Program-made: the position numbers and the translations under genes
Shown: positions 9,798 to 16,041 of the stretch, piece by piece
Position numbering within the stretch: the first letter of the stretch is position 1
How the letters are laid out: each line of letters begins with the position of its first letter
Assembly (NCBI GenBank): GCA_905208455.1
Contig: CAJLPK010000015.1
Span: 1 to 25,886 of the forward strand
Length of the DNA: 25,886 nucleotides
Direction: 5' to 3'
Origin: an uncultured Bacillota bacterium
Lineage (GTDB): Bacteria > Bacillota > Clostridia > Christensenellales > QAND01
Notes under the pieces: generated by a model
Database searches by the model: none
The model's input: only the letters and a program-made list of their open reading frames with translations
What the model was told of the DNA's origin: nothing

Positions 9798-10036
9798 AGC
9801 ACAGCACGGAACATCATATCCGCATTCTCCTTCGTAGCATGTTCAGTCACAATCAACACCTCATACGTATATATTTTTTCTCCCAGATGAATCGTCAGCA
9901 CATCGCCTACCGCTACTTTATCCGAAGGCTTTGCCACCTTGCCGTTTATCTGTATCCGTCCCGCCTGGCATGCCTGCTGTGCCACCGTTCTCCGTTTGAT
10001 AATCCGGGACACCTTCAAGTATTTGTCTATTCGCAT
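9794..10036 (-). CDS. rqcP: S4-domain RNA-binding protein RqcP (YabO family)
   Basis: This small basic S4-domain protein (80 aa) matches YabO/RqcP. In Bacillus subtilis that protein binds stalled 50S subunits with RqcH and promotes alanine tailing in ribosome quality control. The S4 motif MRIDKYLKVSRIIKRRTVA, then AGRIQINGKVAKPSDKVAVGD, spans residues 1-50. I start at the ATG at 10034-10036, six bases after GGAGG; a TTG two codons upstream abuts that site and is unlikely. It is the first gene of a four-gene operon with its own promoter. In Bacillus the next genes are yabP, yabQ and divIC; here ispF follows directly. Confidence 0.92.
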   Translation of the reverse strand: MRIDKYLKVSRIIKRRTVAQQACQAGRIQINGKVAKPSDKVAVGDVLTIHLGEKIYTYEVLIVTEHATKENADMMFRAVL

Positions 10037-10057
10037 CTTCAACCTCCAGTCAATGAT

Positions 10058-10086
10058 ATTATACCATATTTTTCTGTTCCACCCTA
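10058..10086 (-). promoter_or_regulatory. Predicted extended -10 promoter of rqcP-ispF-radA operon
   Basis: On the minus strand a perfect TATAAT (10058-10063) is preceded by TGG, giving an extended -10. At 17 bases the -35 position reads TAGGGT (10081-10086), which is not TTGACA-like. Predicted start is near 10051, leaving a leader of only about 15 nt that contains the GGAGG. The same TAGGGT-N17-TATAAT layout recurs before yabM. Confidence 0.6.
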
Positions 10087-10115
10087 TAAAAACGCCATGC
10101 CAGCCGTCTTTGTAT

Positions 10116-10146
10116 AAAAAAAGAACCGAGCAATGCCGGTTCCTTT
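10116..10146 (-). terminator. Intrinsic terminator after hup
   Basis: A 6-bp GC-rich stem (GAACCG with CGGTTC, 10123-10142, 8-nt loop) is followed on the minus strand by a run of seven Ts. It starts about ten bases after the hup stop codon. Confidence 0.82.
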
Positions 10147-10156
10147 CAAAATGCTT

Positions 10157-10429
10157 TTATTTGATTGCGTCCTTCAGCGCTTTGCCCGCCTTGAAAGCCG
10201 GTACCTTGGTAGCCGGGAAATCCATCGGCTGCTTGGTCAAAGGATTGATGCCCTTGCGCGCTGCGCGTTCACGCACTTCGAAGTTGCCAAAGCCGACCAG
10301 TTGTACCTTTTCTCCTGCTTTCAGGGTTTCTACCACGGCATCCAATACAGCATTGACTGCTTTTTCCGCATCTTTCTTGGCCAAACCGCTTTTTTCAGCT
10401 ACACAACCGATCAATTCAGTTTTGTTCAT
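10157..10429 (-). CDS. hup: Nucleoid protein HU
   Basis: HU is a small dimeric histone-like protein that bends and compacts DNA. The 90-aa protein matches the family over its full length: MNKTELIGCVAEKSGLAKKD, then GFGNFEVRERAARKGINPLT covering the beta-arm base, PATKVPAFKAGKALKDAIK at the end, and the conserved Asn-Pro of the arm tip. The ATG follows AGGAGG at a nine-base spacing. It sits between yabN/mazG and rqcP, as in many Clostridia, but has its own promoter and terminator, so it is expressed as a single gene. A perfect 6-bp inverted repeat lies in its leader. Confidence 0.98.
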   Translation of the reverse strand: MNKTELIGCVAEKSGLAKKDAEKAVNAVLDAVVETLKAGEKVQLVGFGNFEVRERAARKGINPLTKQPMDFPATKVPAFKAGKALKDAIK

Positions 10430-10451
10430 ATTCGTGCCCTCCTAGTGATAG

Positions 10452-10466
10452 TTGCGCCAAGCGCAA
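10452..10466. repeat. Short inverted repeat in hup leader
   Basis: TTGCGC-CAA-GCGCAA, a perfect 6-bp inverted repeat with a 3-nt loop, lies between the predicted hup promoter and the AGGAGG. It could be a leader hairpin or an operator. Its position downstream of the start site fits either. Confidence 0.5.
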
Positions 10467-10491
10467 ATTTTTCTCGTTTCTTGTCCTGACC

Positions 10492-10520
10492 ATTTTCCAA
10501 CAAACCATGTAGAATGTCAA
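10492..10520 (-). promoter_or_regulatory. Predicted promoter of hup
   Basis: On the minus strand a consensus TTGACA (10515-10520) is followed after 17 bases by GAAAAT (10492-10497), a weak -10. The TGA inside TTGACA is the stop codon of yabN/mazG. The weak -10 lowers confidence. Confidence 0.5.
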
Positions 10521-11977
10521 GCCCTTTCTTGCCTTTCCAGGCGTTTTGCCTCGTCCCAGAGCCGATCCAGCGCCTCCAGCGGCTGTCCCTCAAGCGTCAT
10601 CCCCGCTTGTTCGGCCGCCGCTTCCATGGCCTGAAACCGGCGCGTAAATTTCTCACACGCCGCCATCAGCGCCGTCTCCGCATGCACGCCGCACAAACGT
10701 ACTACATTCACCGCGGCAAACAGCAGATCTCCCGCTTCCTCTTCCGTGCGCACAGGCCCTTGTTTCATCGCTTCCATCAGTTCCAAAAGCTCCTCTTGTA
10801 CCTTCTCGGCCGCCGGCTCGGGCGCCTGCCAGTCAAACCCGATGCTCCGGGCCTTTTTTTGGATCTTCTGCGCGCGCATCAGCGCCGGCAGCCCGTCCCC
10901 TACGCCCTTTAGCAGCGAACCCTCCTGTTCATGTCCCTTTTCCGTCTTTTTGATCTCTTCCCAATTCTTCAGTACCTCGCCCGTCCCGCTCACCGTTACG
11001 CTTCCAAACACATGCGGATGCCGGCGAATGAGCTTTTCACAAATGCCGCTACATACATCCACAGGCGTAAACTCCATCTGTTCCTGTGCGATTTCTGCAT
11101 TCATCGCTACCTGAAGCAGTACGTCTCCCAGCTCCTCGCACAGGTGCTCCATATCCCCTTCATCTACTGCGGCAATCGCCTCGCAGGCTTCCTCGAGCAT
11201 AGCGGATTTCAAGGAAAAATGAGTCTGCTCTGCATCCCATGGGCAGCCATCCGGCGCGCGCAAAATGCCAACGATCTTTTGCAGATCCGCATATACATAG
11301 CGTTTTTGCTGCTCAAAAGGCAGCGGCGGCACAACCAAACAGCTGGTTGCATCAAAATTCGGCTGTCGGTCCAATTCATATAGAGCACACCAGCGATGGT
11401 GCATTTGCTCAGCGTCCGCCCATACCAGCGCCACCTGCCAATCCTCCGGATACAGCTCCATCAAGTCCACCTTGTGCCGGCTCGCCTTCAGCACCTGGTC
11501 CAAATCACAAAGCACCTGACACTTTCCGCAGTCCATCCTCAAAAGATCCAGCGCGCCATATTGCGTCTGTACGCCCTGTTCACACGGCACGCCTGCCGCC
11601 GCCATGGCCGCAGACGCCGTGCTCAGCCCCGGCACAATCGCCGTCTCTATCCCAAGCTCTTTGGCCCTGCTCCATACAGCCTTTACCGCACTTTGCCCTT
11701 GGCTAGCTTCTCCCGTAACCGCAAATACGATACATTTTTCTTGGCCTGCTTCCACGATTTTTTCCGCAACAGTCTGGTTGAGCGCATCAAAATCCTGTGC
11801 CTTTTGATATTCTCCGTCCAGCGGTATAAAATCAATCCCCGCTTTTTTCAATATTTCGATGCTGGGGTGCAGTGCTGTCTGCACATAGCATGCATCAGCC
11901 TTTTCCAGCGCCTGCATAGTCTGGCTTGTTACATATCCCTTTGGCCCCGGCCCCAGGCCAATGATAAAAATTGCCAT
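10517..11977 (-). CDS. yabN: YabN: tetrapyrrole-methylase-like domain fused to MazG nucleotide pyrophosphohydrolase
   Basis: This is a two-domain protein of 486 aa. Residues 1-220 form a SAM-dependent tetrapyrrole methylase-like domain, recognisable from IFIIGLGPGPKGYVT, VTGEASQG and IVPGLSTASAA; its substrate in YabN is unknown. Residues 230-486 form MazG, which hydrolyses nucleoside triphosphates to monophosphates and can clean damaged nucleotides. They carry the GCPWDAEQTH signature (244-253), the EExxE helix at 262-266 with EELGD at 281-285, and a second MazG repeat (EELLELMEAMKQ, EEEAGDLLFAAVNVVR). I start at the ATG at 11977, which has GGAGGG seven bases upstream. It overlaps the flippase stop by one base (TAATG). 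Position between yabM and hup/rqcP matches Bacillus and Clostridia. Confidence 0.93.
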   Translation of the reverse strand: MAIFIIGLGPGPKGYVTSQTMQALEKADACYVQTALHPSIEILKKAGIDFIPLDGEYQKAQDFDALNQTVAEKIVEAGQEKCIVFAVTGEASQGQSAVKAVWSRAKELGIETAIVPGLSTASAAMAAAGVPCEQGVQTQYGALDLLRMDCGKCQVLCDLDQVLKASRHKVDLMELYPEDWQVALVWADAEQMHHRWCALYELDRQPNFDATSCLVVPPLPFEQQKRYVYADLQKIVGILRAPDGCPWDAEQTHFSLKSAMLEEACEAIAAVDEGDMEHLCEELGDVLLQVAMNAEIAQEQMEFTPVDVCSGICEKLIRRHPHVFGSVTVSGTGEVLKNWEEIKKTEKGHEQEGSLLKGVGDGLPALMRAQKIQKKARSIGFDWQAPEPAAEKVQEELLELMEAMKQGPVRTEEEAGDLLFAAVNVVRLCGVHAETALMAACEKFTRRFQAMEAAAEQAGMTLEGQPLEALDRLWDEAKRLERQERA

Positions 11978-13593
11978 TAAATATCCCTCCAAATCCCCTT
12001 TTCACGCAACCAGGAATCCAACTGGATGCCGCCCGGCAGCATCCTCAGATCCTCTGTCGTTATGATATGAAATCCTATGACCAATGCAAAATATACAAAA
12101 ACGCCTATGACCGCCGCACACAAAAACAGGATCCACCCATTCACACTATGCAGCGCCAGCCACACAAGCCCGATGGCCGCGGACATGCCGCCAGTGGCCA
12201 GCAGCGGCTTTATCAATATTTCCATCATGGAAAACTGTACCCTTAGCTCATGCAAAATGCGCCATAGATTCATCAGCGCGCATACGGCAAAGCATGCCGC
12301 CGTGCCGATGGCCGCTCCTACGACGTTGAGGCTGGGAATCTTCAGCAGCACCATCGATACCGCGACTTTTACCAGCAGCCCGGCACCCAGATTCCTCACC
12401 GGGATGGTCTGCAGCCCCAGGCCCTGCAAAATGCCCGTGCAGGTCTGCATCCCCATCAGGCAGAACAGGCCAACTGCCATGACACGCATCAGCATGGCGG
12501 ACACCGCCGCATGATCGCCTTCTGCCAGCGTTCCGGGAAAAATCAGCTGCAGCAAAAGCGGCCCCAGCAGCATCAGCCCTGCCATGCAGGGGAGGCCGAA
12601 CAGCATAGTGAGCTTCAATCCGATGCCGGTGTTTATCGTGCATTCCTTAAAGCGCCTTAATTTCAAGCTGGCGGAAATGCTCGGCACCAGGCTCACCTGC
12701 AGCGCCGTCGAAATGCATACCGGCACATACACAATCGGGCTTACATAGCCTGTCATCAGCCCAAATCTGCTCTCTGCCATCGCTTGGGAAAACCCGCTGG
12801 ATTTCAGAAGGTTGATGACCATGAAATTGTCTGCCAGCGACACCAGGCTCATCGCCGCGGCAGCCAGCGTAATGGGAAGGGCCAAATGCAATAAATCCTT
12901 TCGGATCCGTTTTTTCTCAGGGTATCCCTTCACGTGCGGGCTCGTCCTGATTTCATGCATCAAAGCCCTTTTCCCTCTTCCATACCGCATCATCAAATAG
13001 GCCAGCGAGCAAAGCTCCGCCGCTGGGATAGCCGCCAGCGCCCCTACCGACGCCATCAATGCGCTGCTATGCATCAGCCAATAGGAAAGGCCCAGCCCCA
13101 GCACCGTTTTTACGACCTCCTCCACCACCTGCGAAGCAGCCGTAGGCGCCATTTCCTGCAGTCCTTGGAAATATCCCCGGTAGGCTGCAATGCCGCTCAT
13201 AAAGAATACGGCCGGCGATAGCGAAAGGATCGTCATCCATGCCTCTGGAACGCCTTGCATCCGTACGATCCAAAACGACCCTGCCGCCAGCAGCACGGAA
13301 CCGCCCAGCCCGGCCAGCAAAAGCACCCGAAAGCAGGTCACAAAAAAATAATGCGCGGTCCGATAATCGCCAAGAGCCGTAAATTCTGAGACCCGTTTGC
13401 TGATTGCCGCCGGAATGCCCGAGGTAGCCACCACCGTTAAAAGCACATAGATGGGATATGCCAGCTGGTAATAGGCAATGCCCATCGTGCCGATGCATCC
13501 GGCCAGCGCGATGCGGAACAGAGAACCAATGGCGCTACACAGCAGCCCGGCGCTGCCGAGCTTGGCTGCCCCGTGTGCAAATCCCTTTTTCAT
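11977..13593 (-). CDS. yabM: SpoVB/YabM-type polysaccharide flippase (MOP superfamily)
   Basis: This 538-aa polytopic membrane protein has about 14 hydrophobic helices and belongs to the MOP exporters related to SpoVB, YtgP and MurJ, which flip lipid-linked cell-wall or polysaccharide precursors. Typical landmarks are the N-terminal GAAKLGSAGLLCSAIGSLFR, then AYYQLAYPIYVLLTVVATSGIPAAISKRVSE, the YRGYFQGLQEMAPTAASQVVEE loop, and LLQLIFPG with CTGILQGLGL in the C-terminal half. The ATG at 13591-13593 follows AGGAGGG at eight bases; an upstream in-frame ATG lacks such a site. The position after spoVT and before yabN identifies it as the yabM orthologue. Whether it acts in sporulation cortex synthesis or vegetative wall synthesis cannot be told. 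Confidence 0.9.
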   Translation of the reverse strand: MKKGFAHGAAKLGSAGLLCSAIGSLFRIALAGCIGTMGIAYYQLAYPIYVLLTVVATSGIPAAISKRVSEFTALGDYRTAHYFFVTCFRVLLLAGLGGSVLLAAGSFWIVRMQGVPEAWMTILSLSPAVFFMSGIAAYRGYFQGLQEMAPTAASQVVEEVVKTVLGLGLSYWLMHSSALMASVGALAAIPAAELCSLAYLMMRYGRGKRALMHEIRTSPHVKGYPEKKRIRKDLLHLALPITLAAAAMSLVSLADNFMVINLLKSSGFSQAMAESRFGLMTGYVSPIVYVPVCISTALQVSLVPSISASLKLRRFKECTINTGIGLKLTMLFGLPCMAGLMLLGPLLLQLIFPGTLAEGDHAAVSAMLMRVMAVGLFCLMGMQTCTGILQGLGLQTIPVRNLGAGLLVKVAVSMVLLKIPSLNVVGAAIGTAACFAVCALMNLWRILHELRVQFSMMEILIKPLLATGGMSAAIGLVWLALHSVNGWILFLCAAVIGVFVYFALVIGFHIITTEDLRMLPGGIQLDSWLREKGIWRDI

Positions 13594-13648
13594 GCCGATG
13601 GCCCTCCTCTCTGCCTTCTGCCTGTTCATCTGTTGTATTATGTGCCTT

Positions 13649-13677
13649 ATTATAGCATCTTCCGCCGAAAAACCCTA
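13649..13677 (-). promoter_or_regulatory. Predicted extended -10 promoter of yabM-yabN
   Basis: On the minus strand TATAAT (13649-13654) is preceded by TGC (extended -10). Exactly 17 bases upstream lies TAGGGT (13672-13677), placed directly after the T-run of the spoVT terminator. Predicted start is near 13642. The layout is identical to that before rqcP. Confidence 0.6.
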
Positions 13678-13678
13678 G

Positions 13679-13702
13679 AAAAAAAGCCGCTTCCCCAGCG
13701 GC
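13679..13702 (-). terminator. Intrinsic terminator after spoVT
   Basis: A GC-rich 6-bp stem (GCCGCT with AGCGGC, 13686-13702, 5-nt loop) is followed on the minus strand by a run of seven Ts. It begins about 16 bases past the spoVT stop and separates spoVT from yabM. Confidence 0.85.
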
Positions 13703-13717
13703 CTTTTCCCAAACATT

Positions 13718-14272
13718 TTATTGCTCCAGCTGCCTTCCTAAAAATCCGGCTGTTGTCTGTGTCACTTTTAGTTCGGTTTCCCCAAATTTGCAATCCTCCT
13801 GCCTTGTCAAAAGCACCACCGCACCTGTTGCCTCCCCTTCACTGATCACCGGTACAATGATCTGGGCCATTGTCTGGCTGGCATCCTCCTGTTCTGTCAC
13901 CGGCAAAGGGCTTTGGCCGTTTCTCCGGTCTGAAAGGATCGGTTTTCTCTGCTCCATAGCCTGTTCCATTTCACGGCTTACTGCATGATCCAGATATTCC
14001 TTTTTTTGCACCCCCGCCGTCGCGATCACACTGTCACGGTCACAAATCATAGCAATATGCCCCAAGGATTTATTCAGCGCCTCCACGTATTCCTTAGCAA
14101 AGGCGCCTAGCTCTCCCATCGGGGAATATTTTTTTAGGATGATCTCTCCGTTTCGGTCTGTGAATATCTCTAAAGGATCTCCTTCACGGATGCGCAGCGT
14201 CCGCCGGATCTCCTTTGGCACCACGACTCTTCCCAGTTCGTCGATTCTGCGTACGATCCCTGTCGCTTTCAT
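13718..14272 (-). CDS. spoVT: Stage V sporulation protein T, AbrB-family regulator
   Basis: SpoVT is a late-sporulation transcription factor of the forespore, here 184 aa. Residues 1-50 are the swapped-hairpin AbrB DNA-binding domain (MKATGIVRRIDELGRVVVPK, then TLRIREGDPLEIFTD). The rest is a GAF-like domain that ends KVTQTTAGFLGRQLEQ, as in other SpoVT proteins. AGGAGG stands nine to ten bases before the ATG. Its presence is the best evidence that the organism forms endospores. It is followed by its own terminator, so it is probably monocistronic. In Bacillus a sigma-G promoter drives it; I looked for one upstream and found no convincing match. Confidence 0.97.
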   Translation of the reverse strand: MKATGIVRRIDELGRVVVPKEIRRTLRIREGDPLEIFTDRNGEIILKKYSPMGELGAFAKEYVEALNKSLGHIAMICDRDSVIATAGVQKKEYLDHAVSREMEQAMEQRKPILSDRRNGQSPLPVTEQEDASQTMAQIIVPVISEGEATGAVVLLTRQEDCKFGETELKVTQTTAGFLGRQLEQ

Positions 14273-14346
14273 TCATGTTCCTCCTGCCTTATGCAAACTT
14301 CTACCTCTGTTGCCGATATTTTCTGCTAATTGGCAGGTTTTTATCA

Positions 14347-14360
14347 GAAAAAATTTTTTC
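14347..14360. repeat. AT-rich 14-bp palindrome upstream of spoVT
   Basis: GAAAAAATTTTTTC is a perfect 14-bp palindrome about 75 bp before the spoVT start, in the spoVT/phosphohexomutase divergent region. A weaker CTGC...GCAG inverted repeat lies beside it (about 14322-14335). AbrB-type proteins favour AT-rich curved DNA, so an autoregulatory site is possible but unproven. Confidence 0.4.
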
Positions 14361-14409
14361 AGCGGCATTACATTTTTTTCCAAACACGGGGGCAGGCATG
14401 GCGCTATGC

Positions 14410-14438
14410 TTGCATCCGTCCGCCAATGCCGGTACAAT
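14410..14438 (+). promoter_or_regulatory. Predicted sigma-A promoter of the phosphohexomutase gene
   Basis: TTGCAT (14410-14415) and TACAAT (14433-14438) are separated by 17 bases on the plus strand. The start would be near 14445, about 37 nt before the chosen ATG. Confidence 0.7.
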
Positions 14439-14481
14439 AAAAAATAAAAAAGACATTTGTATGTGGTTAGGAGTAAATACA

Positions 14482-15972
14482 ATGCATCTGTCCAGTTTGC
14501 AAAACGGAAGCGATATACGTGGCGTCGCGATGGGGCCGCAGGCCAACTTAACAGCCAAAGCCGTGGATTCCATCAGCCGCGCCTTCGCCCTTTGGCTGAT
14601 AGATCGAACGCCGCACACCATCCCCCGCGTTGCCGTTGGGATGGATGCCAGGCTGACCGGCCCGGCCTTGAAAAAGGCCTGCATTGCGGCATTGGCAGAC
14701 TGCGGCCTTTCCGTCATCGACTGCGGCATGGCCAGCACGCCCGCTATGTTTATGACGACGGTATCTGAGCAAACACATTGCGACGGCGCCGTTATGCTGA
14801 CCGCCAGCCATCTGCCCAGCGACCGTAACGGTATGAAATTTTTCACTCCGCAAGGAGGGCTGGAAGCACATGAGATTGCAGACCTTCTCTCCCTGGCCGA
14901 GAAAGATCTGCCCGGCGGCAAAGCAGGGCATGTGCAAACGTTTGACTTTATTTCTCTGTATGCTGAGGGCCTGCGCCAAAGGATTCAACAGGGCGCCGGC
15001 CAGGCCCAACCTCTGAAAGGGCTAAAAATTCTTGTGGATGCCGGCAACGGGGCCGGCGGCTTTTATGCTGAAAAGGTCTTGAAGCCTCTGGGCGCGGATA
15101 TTTCCGGCAGCCAATTTTTAGAGCCGGATGGCCGTTTCCCAAACCATATCCCCAATCCTGAAAATGCCGAAGCCATGCAAAGCTTGGTGGACGCCGTTGT
15201 CCGCCATAATGCCGACTTCGGCCTGATCTTTGATACCGATGTGGACCGTGTAGGCGCGGTAGACAAGGGCGGCGTTATATTAAATAAAAATCGGCTCATC
15301 GCGGCCATTTCTTCCATTTTGCTGCGCGAAACGCCGGGCGCTGCCATTGTAACGGATTCCGTCACCTCCACAGGATTGGCCGCTTTTATCAAAGCCCACG
15401 GCGGTACGCATCACCGCTTTAAGCGGGGCTATAAAAATGTCATCAACGAGGCCATCCGCCTGAACAAATCCGGCCAATATACACCGCTCGCCATCGAGAC
15501 CAGCGGGCATGCCGCGCTCAAGGAAAACTACTTTTTGGATGACGGCGCCTATCTTGCCACGCGCCTTATCATTGAAATGGCGCGTCTGCACCAAAACGGG
15601 CTTGGTATCGCGGACCTTTTGGCGGATCTCTCTGAGCCGGCGGAAAGCCGTGAGTTCCGCCTGCCCATCCGTGTGGATGCGTTCCGCGATTTCGGGCAAA
15701 CTCTCATCCAAGCGCTCTCGGCATACGCGGATAAACAGCCCGCTTTTCATCCCGCCTTCGACAACCATGAGGGCATCCGCATCCAATTTTCCCCCGAAAA
15801 CGGAGACGGCTGGTTCCTCCTCCGCCTTTCGCTGCATGAGCCGCTCATTGCCGTCAACATCGAAAGCGAGCAGGCAGGCGGGGTGCAAGCCATTGCCCGT
15901 CAGCTGATGGGGTTCCTCTCTTCTTACCAAGAGGAACTAGACCTTTCCTCCTTGGCGTCGTATCTTGCATAA
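14482..15972 (+). CDS. Phosphohexomutase (phosphomannomutase/phosphoglucomutase superfamily)
   Basis: This 496-aa enzyme belongs to the alpha-D-phosphohexomutase superfamily, which moves phosphate between C1 and C6 (or C1 and another hydroxyl) of hexose phosphates. The phosphoserine loop is TASHLPSDRNGMKFF with catalytic Ser109. The metal loop is DTDVDR (Asp251, Asp253, Asp255), instead of the common DGD. The sugar-specificity loop reads ETSGH (339-343), then DDGAYLATRLI. The phosphate-binding loop is DNHEGIRI (427-434) rather than the common RxSGTEP form. These variants fit the TASHLP subgroup. Substrate, glucose or mannose type, cannot be fixed from sequence. AGGAG eight bases before the ATG at 14482 decides the start; a longer frame upstream lacks a site. 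The gene is alone on the plus strand amid minus-strand genes. Confidence 0.88.
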   Translation: MHLSSLQNGSDIRGVAMGPQANLTAKAVDSISRAFALWLIDRTPHTIPRVAVGMDARLTGPALKKACIAALADCGLSVIDCGMASTPAMFMTTVSEQTHCDGAVMLTASHLPSDRNGMKFFTPQGGLEAHEIADLLSLAEKDLPGGKAGHVQTFDFISLYAEGLRQRIQQGAGQAQPLKGLKILVDAGNGAGGFYAEKVLKPLGADISGSQFLEPDGRFPNHIPNPENAEAMQSLVDAVVRHNADFGLIFDTDVDRVGAVDKGGVILNKNRLIAAISSILLRETPGAAIVTDSVTSTGLAAFIKAHGGTHHRFKRGYKNVINEAIRLNKSGQYTPLAIETSGHAALKENYFLDDGAYLATRLIIEMARLHQNGLGIADLLADLSEPAESREFRLPIRVDAFRDFGQTLIQALSAYADKQPAFHPAFDNHEGIRIQFSPENGDGWFLLRLSLHEPLIAVNIESEQAGGVQAIARQLMGFLSSYQEELDLSSLASYLA

Positions 15973-15987
15973 GCTTTCCTTATCAAC

Positions 15988-16019
15988 AAAAGCCAGACAG
16001 CATTGACTGTCTGGCTTTT
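15988..16019. terminator. Bidirectional terminator between phosphohexomutase and prsA-like gene
   Basis: A perfect 13-bp stem (AAAAGCCAGACAG with CTGTCTGGCTTTT) with loop CATTGA stands between two convergent genes. T-rich tails occur on both strands (TTTTTCTGCTTT on plus, TTTTGTTGAT on minus), so it can serve both. Confidence 0.88.
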
Positions 16020-16041
16020 TCTGCTTTCCTTTTTCCTTTTT

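Noticed and set aside
14215..14481. Longer N-terminus for the phosphohexomutase
   Set aside because: It would run through the promoter and the opposite-strand spoVT start; the ATG at 14482 has AGGAG at ideal spacing.
15280..15930. Minus-strand open frame of 216 codons opposite the phosphohexomutase
   Set aside because: Shadow of a gene with intact catalytic motifs.
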